Program-made: the position numbers and the translations under genes
Origin: an uncultured Eubacteriales bacterium
GTDB lineage: Bacteria; Bacillota; Clostridia; Oscillospirales; CAG-272
Length of the DNA stretch: 11,738 nt
Assembly (NCBI GenBank): GCA_934365155.1
Contig: CAKRMZ010000044.1
Location: 1-11,738 of the forward strand
Reading direction: 5' to 3'
Notes under the pieces: generated by a model
Databases searched by the model: none
The model's input: the letters and a program-made list of their open reading frames with translations, nothing else
What the model was told of the DNA's origin: nothing
In this document: one piece after another, positions 1-6,445 of the stretch
How the letters are laid out: each line of letters opens with the position of its first letter
How positions within the stretch are numbered: the stretch's first letter is position 1

Positions 1-1793
1 AATATAAAAATGAAGTAAAAGGGCTGGTTCATGATTCCTCTTCATACGGTGCAACTTTGTTTATTGAACCCATCGGTATTGTTGAAGCAAACAACGAGTT
101 GCGCATTTTAAGTTCCAAAGAAGAGCAGGAAATTGAGCGAATCCTCAGCGAGCTTTCGGCAGCCTGTGCGGAATATGCCGAGCAGTTGCTGTTGGATTAT
201 TATTTGATTTCGGAGCTGGATTTTATTTTTGCGAAAGCGGAGCTTTCATATCGAATGAATGCGTCGGAGGCGCGTTTTGAAGAGGGAGACAGCGTTTGTT
301 TATTATCAGCTCGCCATCCGCTTTTGGATGCTCACACGGTGGTGCCGATCGATATTCGCATAGGCGGTGAATTTCATACATTAGTCATTACCGGTCCCAA
401 TACCGGCGGTAAAACGGTTTCAATGAAGACCTTAGGGCTTTTGTGTGTTATGGCTCAGTGCGGATTGCATATTCCGGCGTCATCACAATCGTTTTTATGC
501 GTTTTAGAGGGGATTTATACGGATATCGGGGATGAACAGAGTATTGAGCAGTCCCTCTCTACTTTTTCTTCCCATATGAAAAACATCGTTCATATTTTGA
601 ATACTATAGAAAAAAAAGAACTGGTGTTAATTGATGAATTGGGAGCCGGAACAGATCCGGTGGAAGGCGCCGCTTTGGCGATTGCGATACTGGAGGATAT
701 CAGGCGTCGGGGGGCGCTGTGTGTTGCAACTACGCATTATGCCGAATTGAAAGCTTTTGCATTGGATACCCCGGATGTTATGAATGCAAGTTGTGAGTTT
801 GATATTAAAACTTTATTGCCGACATACCGTTTGATTCTCGGCGTTCCCGGAAAATCAAATGCTTTTGCCATTTCGGAGCGTTTGGGCCTGTCTGAAGACA
901 TTATTGCTCATGCAAATTCATTGATTTCGGCCGATAACAAAAAATTTGAAAAAGTTCTTGAAAAGTTAGAACAGGATCGTATTGAAATGGAGCAAAACAA
1001 GCTTGCGACGGAAAAAATTCGTTTGGAGCTTGAGCAAAAAAAAGCAGCAATAAGTGCGAAGTTGGATAAAGAAGCAGAAAGCTCTCGGAAAGAGGCCGAG
1101 CGTTTGCGGGCGGAAGCAAAGCGAATTTTGGACAGCGCAAGGGCTTCCAGTGAGTTTGTTTTTGATGAACTGGACAGAATTCGTAAGCAAAAAGACAAAG
1201 TTTCGTTTGCAGAAGAGCTTTCAAAATCAAAAGCGGCAGTACGCAGCAATATTCGTCAAACAGACGATTTAATCGATCCGATTGAAAAGGTAAATCTCGG
1301 TGATTATAAACCCTCGCATCCGTTTAAGATCGGTGATGAAATCTATATTCCGAGCCTTGACAAAAAGGGAAAATTAGAAAAGATCAACGAAAAAAAAGGA
1401 AGCTGTGAGGTACGTTGCGGAATATTGGTAGCCAATGTGAAAAAATCTGAAATAATGTTGCTGTGTGATGTTCCTTCAAAAAAGGAACCTGCAAAAAAGG
1501 ATAAAAAGAATTCAAAATTATCTTCAACATCAGCCTGTGTAAACCGAAATATCAAACCAGAAATTGATTTGCGAGGCTTAAACGGCGAAGAGGCGTGGTT
1601 CATGACAGATAAGTTTATTGACAGCGCACATTTGGCAGGACTTAAAACGGTGACCTTAATTCACGGAAAAGGAACCGGTGCTCTCCGTGCGGCACTTTGG
1701 AATAATTTGAAGAAGGATTCGCGGATTCAAGCTTTTCGTGCCGGTTTGTACGGAGAAGGCGACCTTGGTGTTACGGTAGTGGAACTGAAATAA
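1..1793 (+). CDS. mutS2: Endonuclease MutS2 (5'-truncated by the window edge)
   Basis: This is the C-terminal 596 residues of MutS2, a MutS-like ATPase with a C-terminal Smr nuclease domain that acts on branched DNA or collided ribosomes depending on species. The frame is open from base 3. The residues before the first TTG (57) read VKGLVHDSSSYGATLFIEP, a conserved internal MutS2 stretch, so that TTG is an ordinary Leu codon and roughly 190-200 N-terminal residues lie outside. Visible parts, numbered from base 3: Walker A GPNTGGKT (about 131-138, bases 393-416), Walker B LVLIDELGAGTDP (about 205-217), a charged Glu/Lys/Arg-rich coiled coil (about 310-400), a KOW-like segment (GDEIYIPSLDKKGKL, near 445), and a C-terminal Smr domain (EIDLRG, then HGKGTGALR) ending in VVELK at a TAA. 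The assignment is secure. No terminator separates it from the next small gene, so the two may be co-transcribed. Confidence 0.97.
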   Translation, partial: YKNEVKGLVHDSSSYGATLFIEPIGIVEANNELRILSSKEEQEIERILSELSAACAEYAEQLLLDYYLISELDFIFAKAELSYRMNASEARFEEGDSVCLLSARHPLLDAHTVVPIDIRIGGEFHTLVITGPNTGGKTVSMKTLGLLCVMAQCGLHIPASSQSFLCVLEGIYTDIGDEQSIEQSLSTFSSHMKNIVHILNTIEKKELVLIDELGAGTDPVEGAALAIAILEDIRRRGALCVATTHYAELKAFALDTPDVMNASCEFDIKTLLPTYRLILGVPGKSNAFAISERLGLSEDIIAHANSLISADNKKFEKVLEKLEQDRIEMEQNKLATEKIRLELEQKKAAISAKLDKEAESSRKEAERLRAEAKRILDSARASSEFVFDELDRIRKQKDKVSFAEELSKSKAAVRSNIRQTDDLIDPIEKVNLGDYKPSHPFKIGDEIYIPSLDKKGKLEKINEKKGSCEVRCGILVANVKKSEIMLLCDVPSKKEPAKKDKKNSKLSSTSACVNRNIKPEIDLRGLNGEEAWFMTDKFIDSAHLAGLKTVTLIHGKGTGALRAALWNNLKKDSRIQAFRAGLYGEGDLGVTVVELK

Positions 1794-1855
1794 AGGACGG
1801 TTTTTATTTCTGGCCGGAACGTTTGAAAGTAAATATTGAGGAGGGAAACAGTATT

Positions 1856-2065
1856 ATGAAGAGAAAAGAAACCGATGTGGAGATTAATTATGCATGCGCG
1901 TTTTGTGAAAACGGTGAGTTATTATGTGATGATCAATATGTGCTGTGCCATAAAAAAGGGGTGGTAAGATCCGATTTTCTTTGTAAGAAGTTTTCATACG
2001 ATCCGCTGCGCCGTTGCCCGCGAAACGATCCGAAAATAGAACTTGTTGATTTGGAAGATATATAA
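1856..2065 (+). CDS. Small Cys-rich protein, possible metal-binding, function unknown
   Basis: A 69-residue protein. The ATG at 1856 is chosen because a strong GAGGAGGG site lies at 1838-1845; an in-frame TTG at 1823 has no such site. It has six cysteines: C14 and C17 as a CAFC pair, then C24, C31, C43 and C54. This spacing suggests a small zinc- or iron-sulfur-binding fold. The core reads CHKKGVV followed by CKKFSYDPLRRCP, a pattern I associate from memory with short uncharacterised clostridial proteins; I cannot name a family. There is no signal peptide or membrane segment. It begins 62 nt after mutS2 and is followed directly by a terminator, so it is probably the last gene of the mutS2 transcript. 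Whether it works with MutS2 is unknown. Confidence 0.85.
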   Translation: MKRKETDVEINYACAFCENGELLCDDQYVLCHKKGVVRSDFLCKKFSYDPLRRCPRNDPKIELVDLEDI

Positions 2066-2070
2066 AAAGA

Positions 2071-2110
2071 ATGCCGGCAGGAGACAACTCTTGTCGGCAT
2101 ATTTTTTATT
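2071..2110 (+). terminator. Rho-independent terminator after the mutS2/small-protein unit
   Basis: A 13-bp stem (2071-2083 with 2088-2100, including G-U pairs) closes a 4-nt ACAA loop and is followed by a T-rich run (2102-2110). It starts 5 nt after the stop codon of the small Cys-rich gene. Confidence 0.9.
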
Positions 2111-2145
2111 TGAAGAGAGAGCCAAGAATTTGTGTTACAAAAAGC

Positions 2146-2174
2146 TTTACAATATGCGAAAAAAATAGTATAAT
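2146..2174 (+). promoter_or_regulatory. Sigma-A-type promoter for the LemA operon
   Basis: TTTACA (2146-2151), a 17-nt spacer and TATAAT (2169-2174) precede the 2197 gene. The -10 is consensus and the -35 differs at one position. The start point would fall near 2181, giving a very short leader that is mostly the ribosome binding site. Confidence 0.8.
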
Positions 2175-2196
2175 GTCAGATAAAGGGAGGGATTCG

Positions 2197-3807
2197 ATGA
2201 ATTCAGTAATATATAATCCGCTTGAGGAATTTGAAACGAAATATAAAGATGTCCACTCTCAAAACACCAGCCAATTTTTTGAAAATCTTGTACAGCAATC
2301 CGGTATCGATATCGAGCAGAACCGCGAGACCGTAAGATTGTATAATGAATATAAAGTAAATTTATCGAAGTTGAAGAAAAAGCTGAATCGATGGAGATTT
2401 TGGAGAGTATTAATGTGCATTACGGTTTTGCTCATACCGCTTGTTATCCTCAAAATCACGCCGAAGATTAAGGGACTTCGAATTGAGATTGAAGAAGCAG
2501 ATAAACGCACAGAAGAACTGCTAATGGAAGCCAGCGGTCAGATGCTTCCTCTCAACAGGCTTTTTAGCGATCGGGATGCACTGAAAATTATTGAGGCCAC
2601 AATTCCACTGATATCTTTTGACAATTGTTTTTCCGTAAAACAGGAAGAAGATATGAAAATCAATTATGATTTCAGTGAATATAACGAGGATGAACAATCG
2701 ACTGTCGATGTGTTAGCCGGGCAGTATAATGAAAATCCGTTCCTGTTTGAGAATAAGCTGATACATACCATGGGCATAGAAATTTATCACGGCTATAAAA
2801 CAATCCAGTGGACCGAGACCTATCATGACAGCGACGGTGAATTACAAACGCGAACACGAACGCAAACCCTTCATGCTACAGTGACAAAACCCAAACCTTT
2901 TTATAACACACAGGTTGTTTTAAATTATTGTTCACAGGGCGGACCGGATTTATCTTTCAGCCGAGATGCTTCGCATCTGGAGCAAAAAAGCGAAAAGGAA
3001 ATTGAAAAGTTTGTAAAGCGCGGAGAAAAGCGACTGAAGAAAAAGACCGATAAAGCAATTAGCCAGAACAGTGATTTTATGAACATGTCGAATTCTGAAT
3101 TTGAGGTCCTTTTTGATGCTTTGGATCGGACCAATGAGGTTCAGTTTCGATCGCTGTTCACTCCGTTGGCTCAGACCAATATGGTTGCATTAATTCTATC
3201 AAAACTCGGCTATGGCGACGATTTTAATTTTATAAAATTAAAACGCACCAATCGAATTATATCCAACCACAGCCAAGGCAGAGCAATCAATTTGTTGCCC
3301 GAAAATTATATTTCTTATTCTTATGATATAATAAAAGAGAATTTTATCGGTAAAAACATAGATTTCTTCAAAGCGGTGTATTTCGATTTTGCTCCTTTGT
3401 TGGCTATTCCCGCATACCAGGAAAGGCCGGTTCATTCGCTCAAACCGATCCCGGACTATTCTCAGCAATATTCCCTCAAGGAATGCGAAGTCCTCGCAAA
3501 TGCCGTGGATTATAAGTATGTGGTGCATCCCAATACGAAAACGAAGGCAATTTTGAAATCATCCTTTATCAGTTCAAAAGACAATATTGACCAAACCTGT
3601 ATCACGGCGTATTCCTATGATAAAAAGAAACGGGTCGATATTGTTTCGGTTCACGGCGATGACGGGCATTTCCATGATGTGCCGGTGGAGTGGTATGAGT
3701 ATATTCCTCTTGAAGCACGTAATAATTTTTATATTTCAACCAATGAAATCGCACAAAACAAGTCGGTTATAGCAAGATGTAATGGCTTGAGTATATTCAA
3801 TTCTTAA
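2197..3807 (+). CDS. Membrane-anchored protein of unknown function, LemA operon partner
   Basis: A 536-residue protein. The frame is open further upstream, but the ATG at 2197 has a good AAAGGGAGG site 6 nt before it (2182-2190), and earlier starts would lie in the terminator and promoter. Residues about 70-88 (RVLMCITVLLIPLVILKIT) are the only clear membrane segment. A charged helical stretch precedes it (about 40-68), another follows it (92-112), and a Lys/Glu-rich helix lies near 262-290. The middle contains NENPFLFENKL and WTETYH...RTRTQTLHATVTKP (about 205-232). This layout resembles, from memory, a protein family found beside LemA genes in mycoplasmas and Firmicutes (NCBI name possibly MAG1210); that match is unverified. 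No catalytic motif is visible. It is followed after 18 nt by the LemA gene, so the two are very likely one operon and may form a membrane complex. Confidence 0.85.
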   Translation: MNSVIYNPLEEFETKYKDVHSQNTSQFFENLVQQSGIDIEQNRETVRLYNEYKVNLSKLKKKLNRWRFWRVLMCITVLLIPLVILKITPKIKGLRIEIEEADKRTEELLMEASGQMLPLNRLFSDRDALKIIEATIPLISFDNCFSVKQEEDMKINYDFSEYNEDEQSTVDVLAGQYNENPFLFENKLIHTMGIEIYHGYKTIQWTETYHDSDGELQTRTRTQTLHATVTKPKPFYNTQVVLNYCSQGGPDLSFSRDASHLEQKSEKEIEKFVKRGEKRLKKKTDKAISQNSDFMNMSNSEFEVLFDALDRTNEVQFRSLFTPLAQTNMVALILSKLGYGDDFNFIKLKRTNRIISNHSQGRAINLLPENYISYSYDIIKENFIGKNIDFFKAVYFDFAPLLAIPAYQERPVHSLKPIPDYSQQYSLKECEVLANAVDYKYVVHPNTKTKAILKSSFISSKDNIDQTCITAYSYDKKKRVDIVSVHGDDGHFHDVPVEWYEYIPLEARNNFYISTNEIAQNKSVIARCNGLSIFNS

Positions 3808-3825
3808 CAAAAAGGAGAGACAGAA

Positions 3826-4494
3826 ATGGCAAATCAATTAGATGAACTCAATCCCGAAGTCAGAGACGAGGGGCTCGACACCAATGTTATTGCAAAGAAA
3901 ATTCCTGCCAAGGTTGGCATAGGCTCTAAACTCTTCGAAATCTTATTATGGATTTGCGGAATATTTCCCGGTTTAATTTTCTTGTTTATGAAAATTAACG
4001 CACAGAAACATTTCGATCAGCTACAGCAGAAAATTCAGAGAAATGCTTCGCAGATAGATAACTATCTTGAGCAGAGAGTAATGGTGCTGCAGAACTGTGC
4101 TCGCCTTTTAGATAAGGCCATAGATCTGGATAAAAGCACTTTTGAGAGCATTGCGAAGTTCAGATCCGGAAACGCAAGCGATGCCGAGGCGGCTCGAAAC
4201 GAACTCGGCGGCCAGATTGAAACGATGTCAAGAAATCTGAATGTAGCTTTTGAAAATTATCCGGACCTCCAGGCTCACCGTGAGATTGCTGACGCAATGC
4301 AACAGAATATGTATTTGCAGAGAGAAATTACCGCAGCAAGAGAGCTCTATAATGATACCATAAACGAGTGGAACAAGGATATTTTTGCTTGGCCTACCAA
4401 AAAAATTGTTGCAGCTAAAAACGGATATACTACAAGAATTCCGTTTATTGCCTCAAAGGAAATTAAGGAAAAGGCGAAATCCGTATTCTTTTAA
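3826..4494 (+). CDS. LemA family protein
   Basis: A 222-residue LemA-family protein; the family forms long helical bundles anchored to the membrane, with roles still poorly defined. The ATG at 3826 has an AAAGGAGAG site at 3812-3820. A roughly 36-residue polar N-terminus precedes one membrane segment (about 37-56, LFEILLWICGIFPGLIFLFM). Predicted long helices follow. The LemA signature is visible at about 143-148 (ENYPDL) and in the helix with ARELYNDTINEWN (171-183), followed by the usual hydrophobic or Pro residues (FAWP). It is slightly longer than typical LemA proteins because of the N-terminal extension and the C-terminal tail. It lies 18 nt after the large membrane-anchored protein and is followed by a strong terminator, so these two genes form the whole transcript. 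Confidence 0.93.
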   Translation: MANQLDELNPEVRDEGLDTNVIAKKIPAKVGIGSKLFEILLWICGIFPGLIFLFMKINAQKHFDQLQQKIQRNASQIDNYLEQRVMVLQNCARLLDKAIDLDKSTFESIAKFRSGNASDAEAARNELGGQIETMSRNLNVAFENYPDLQAHREIADAMQQNMYLQREITAARELYNDTINEWNKDIFAWPTKKIVAAKNGYTTRIPFIASKEIKEKAKSVFF

Positions 4495-4500
4495 AATTGA

Positions 4501-4538
4501 ATGCAAAAAAGGGAAGCGGTAAAAAACAAATTTTGCAT
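4501..4538. repeat. Inverted repeat downstream of the LemA gene
   Basis: ATGCAAAA (4501-4508) and TTTTGCAT (4531-4538) form an 8-bp perfect inverted repeat around a 22-nt loop, just before the main terminator. It could be a weak 3' hairpin. No function is assigned. Confidence 0.4.
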
Positions 4539-4550
4539 ATTAGCAGACGA

Positions 4551-4590
4551 AAAAAATCCTCTGAAACTTTGGTTTCAGAGGATTTTTGAT
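4551..4590. terminator. Bidirectional terminator between the LemA gene and ord
   Basis: A perfect 15-bp stem (4553-4567 with 4572-4586) closes a TTTG loop. An A run precedes it and a T run follows, so it can end both the plus-strand LemA operon and the minus-strand ord transcript, which stops at 4624. Confidence 0.92.
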
Positions 4591-4623
4591 TGGAAATGAC
4601 CTCGATGTGCTTAAAATCGAGAC

Positions 4624-5649
4624 TTAGCAATAGAATTCCATCGGGTAGGTCAGGTATTCGTTGGGAGCGAGTTGGTCGGCGGTGACATAGCCGGAGGGCG
4701 CATCGATCAGACTGGGCAGTCTGTTAACGATTGTAGCGCAGGTATGCTCCACTGTAGCGGGTTTGACGACATGGAACTCAGTGTCGGGCTCACCCGTGAT
4801 CTTCCAATCGCACATATCGCCGTCATCGGGGCCGTAAACTTTACCGATGGTCTCTTCCTCAATGGTGATGCCCTGCATGGTTTCAATGGTAACCACAGCG
4901 GACATGCCGATGCAGCGGCCGGCTTTGATGGTCTTGCCGAGCGTAGAGGATTCGATATCATGATCGATGATGTATGGAACATGTTTCTGGGTGATGGATT
5001 TGATGGTCAGACCCAGTTTGTTAGCCAGGGCTTCGCTGGCGTTCCAAGCATAGGAAGGTTCGAAGGAATCGGGGTGTGCGATCTGCTGTTCAAATTCTTC
5101 TTTGGTCAGGTCGCAACCATGGGCTTTGGCAAGTGCCAGGCCGTATTCATCGACGTTGTAACTGTAAGCGCCTTTGATCTTGGTGATCTTGTGGCAACCG
5201 CCGGCAACCAGCGCCACCATGTTTATCCAGAAGATGTCCTGCATACCGCTGCCGGTGATGGTGCATCCGGTCTCTTTGGCCAAGGCATCCAGACGGTTGA
5301 TTTGCGCTGCTGAGGTTGTCCAGGGGTAGATGGCTTCTTCGCAGGTGGTAATGACATTAATGCCGCGTGCCACACATTTTTCCACATGTTCATAAATGTC
5401 GCCGATGAAACTGAACAGTGTTACGATGGCAACGTCAGCATCGCACTCATCGAGCACTTTGTCTGCGTCGTTGGAGATGATGACGCCCGTTTTCAGACCG
5501 AGCCCGGCAAAATCGCCGACATCCTGTCCGACAACAGCGGGGTTGACATCGATAGCACCCACGATCTGTGCGCCATGTTCATGCAGATACCGGAGAATGT
5601 ACTTGCTCATCTTGCCGCAACCGTATTGTACAACTTTGATTTTTTCCAT
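4624..5649 (-). CDS. ord: 2,4-diaminopentanoate dehydrogenase (ornithine fermentation)
   Basis: A 341-residue enzyme of the oxidative ornithine degradation pathway (EC 1.4.1.12 family). It oxidatively deaminates (2R,4S)-2,4-diaminopentanoate to 2-amino-4-oxopentanoate with NAD(P)+, in the cytoplasm. The N-terminus is a Rossmann nucleotide-binding fold (VVQYGCGKMSK, residues 6-16), followed by GAIDVNPAVVG, VITTCEEAIYPW (99-110), TGSGMQDIFW, SYNVDEYGLALAKAHG, SSTLGKTIKAG and ATIVNRLPSLIDAPSG near the end, all as I recall them from clostridial Ord proteins. The ATG has an AAGGAGGA site 7 nt away (5657-5664). Unusually, no other ornithine-pathway gene (racemase, ornithine 4,5-aminomutase, AKP thiolase) is in the window. 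Sample lines inside the gene are about 53-57% GC, well above neighbouring genes, which suggests strong expression or transfer. A related amino-acid dehydrogenase of the same fold is the main alternative. Confidence 0.9.
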   Translation of the reverse strand: MEKIKVVQYGCGKMSKYILRYLHEHGAQIVGAIDVNPAVVGQDVGDFAGLGLKTGVIISNDADKVLDECDADVAIVTLFSFIGDIYEHVEKCVARGINVITTCEEAIYPWTTSAAQINRLDALAKETGCTITGSGMQDIFWINMVALVAGGCHKITKIKGAYSYNVDEYGLALAKAHGCDLTKEEFEQQIAHPDSFEPSYAWNASEALANKLGLTIKSITQKHVPYIIDHDIESSTLGKTIKAGRCIGMSAVVTIETMQGITIEEETIGKVYGPDDGDMCDWKITGEPDTEFHVVKPATVEHTCATIVNRLPSLIDAPSGYVTADQLAPNEYLTYPMEFYC

Positions 5650-5681
5650 GGAAAATTCCTCCTTGCAAATTATATGCAGCG

Positions 5682-5705
5682 GAGTGAAAATTCAATTTTC
5701 CACTC
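5682..5705 (-). other. Hairpin near the 5' end of the ord leader
   Basis: On the minus strand the leader folds as an 11- to 12-bp AT-rich stem with one bulged G (GAGTGGAAAATT against AATTTTCACTC). It starts within a few bases of the expected transcript start and ends about 17 nt before the ribosome binding site. There is no T tract, so it is not a terminator. A 5' hairpin like this could stabilise the mRNA; that role is inferred. Confidence 0.6.
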
Positions 5706-5716
5706 CTTTATTTTAT

Positions 5717-5744
5717 AGTATACCCTTAAATTGGACGGAGTCAA
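5717..5744 (-). promoter_or_regulatory. Promoter of ord
   Basis: On the minus strand, TTGACT (5739-5744), a 16-nt spacer and TATACT (5717-5722). The leader to the ATG at 5649 is about 60 nt. This supports ord as a single-gene transcript. Confidence 0.75.
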
Positions 5745-5861
5745 GAAGATTCACAAAAAATTCACAATCTTAGTTATCTGTCAGAAATTAAACATGAAAA
5801 TTTCGCTTTAATGTCGCACTTTTGCCTTTGAAGTCCGCGCGGTTTGAAGTTTGCAGTCAGA

Positions 5862-5892
5862 AATAAAAGAAAAGCACCCGTAAAGGGTGCTT
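5862..5892 (-). terminator. Terminator of the tRNA operon
   Basis: On the minus strand, AAGCACCC and GGGTGCTT (5885-5892 and 5872-5879) form an 8-bp stem around a 5-nt loop, followed by a T-rich tract. It begins 5 nt after the CCA of the fMet tRNA. Confidence 0.92.
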
Positions 5893-5897
5893 CATTT

Positions 5898-5975
<78 letters not shown>

Positions 5976-6006
5976 ATATATATAGAATTGGAAACAAAAA
6001 AGAAAA

Positions 6007-6095
6007 TGGTGCCGGACACCGGGCTCGAACCGGTACGGGATGTGAATCCCACGGGATTTTAAGTCCCGGGCGTCTGCCTATTCCGCCACTCCGGC
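6007..6095 (-). tRNA. tRNA-Leu (UAA)
   Basis: The minus strand folds as a class II tRNA of 89 nt including an encoded CCA (6007-6009). The anticodon loop CTTAAAA gives anticodon UAA, between stems GGGA and TCCC. The long variable arm has a 5-bp stem (GGGAT against ATCCC) with a TCAC loop, and the T arm is ACCGG, TTCGAGC, CCGGT. The acceptor pairs GCCGGAG with GTCCGGC, leaving a G-G mismatch at the last pair (7-66). It is the first gene of the tRNA operon, 31 nt ahead of tRNA-fMet. Confidence 0.96.
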
Positions 6096-6125
6096 AGACT
6101 TAAATCGTTATCTACAACGTAAATA

Positions 6126-6155
6126 AGTATATCATAATACTCCTAATGTTGTCAA
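6126..6155 (-). promoter_or_regulatory. Promoter of the tRNA-Leu/tRNA-fMet operon
   Basis: On the minus strand, TTGACA (6150-6155), an 18-nt spacer and TATACT (6126-6131). The start would lie near 6119, about 24 nt before the mature 5' end of tRNA-Leu. Confidence 0.8.
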
Positions 6156-6242
6156 TACATTTTGAAAAATAAAAAATATTTATACCGGTCACAATATGCA
6201 TCGGAGCATTCCGAAAACAGCATTTAAAATTCAAATGCCGTA
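6156..6242. other. Intergenic stretch between divergent promoters
   Basis: No gene is seen here. Two small inverted repeats are present: CGGA-GCAT-TCCG (6202-6213) and GCATTT with AAATGC (6220-6225 and 6233-6238). They sit just upstream of the 6243 promoter. They could be operator half-sites, but short repeats like these occur by chance in AT-rich DNA. Confidence 0.3.
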
Positions 6243-6271
6243 TTGACACTGTTTTTGATTATTGTTATAAT
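6243..6271 (+). promoter_or_regulatory. Consensus promoter of the ATP-grasp/PHP/deacetylase operon
   Basis: TTGACA (6243-6248), a 17-nt spacer and TATAAT (6266-6271) match the sigma-A consensus exactly. It faces the ATP-grasp gene. The expected start near 6278 leaves a leader of about 168 nt. Confidence 0.88.
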
Positions 6272-6277
6272 GAAAAA

Positions 6278-6445
6278 AACATGAAAGGCAGGATTATTCA
6301 CCTTTTAAGTGTAGTTTTGATATTATTTTGCCTTGAAAACGATCATTTTATAACCATTTATTGAATCATTATAGACTGATTTTGGAGATAGGCTCCTTTT
6401 TATAAACCTAAATCGATGATACAGGAGGAAGCCAAAGATTATTTT
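6278..6445 (+). other. Long leader of the ATP-grasp operon
   Basis: About 168 nt separate the likely transcript start from the chosen ATG. It is AT-rich and matches no riboswitch I recognise. A short open frame begins with an ATG at 6281, about 3 nt after the expected start point, and ends at 6364. It encodes 27 residues (MKGRIIHLLSVVLILFCLEN, then 7 more) with a basic start and a hydrophobic core, but has no ribosome binding site. A GGAG/CTCC mini-hairpin with a T run (about 6382-6399) is weak. The operon's AGGAGGA site is at 6423-6429. Confidence 0.45.

Noticed and set aside
908..1249. Long minus-strand frames opposite the mutS2 coiled-coil region
   Set aside because: They arise from Glu/Lys/Arg-rich codons of mutS2 read in reverse and have no start signals.
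2071..2196. Upstream extension of the LemA-partner protein to 2071
   Set aside because: The extension would be encoded by the previous gene's terminator and this gene's own promoter; the ATG at 2197 has the ribosome binding site.
4672..5313. A 213-codon open frame on the plus strand opposite ord
   Set aside because: It lies entirely antisense to a confidently identified enzyme, has no ribosome binding site, and is explained by the GC-rich codon pattern of ord.
5640..5710. Upstream TTG-started frame in the ord leader behind an AAAGGAG
   Set aside because: The candidate site sits in the hairpin and near the transcript start; coding potential is not evident.
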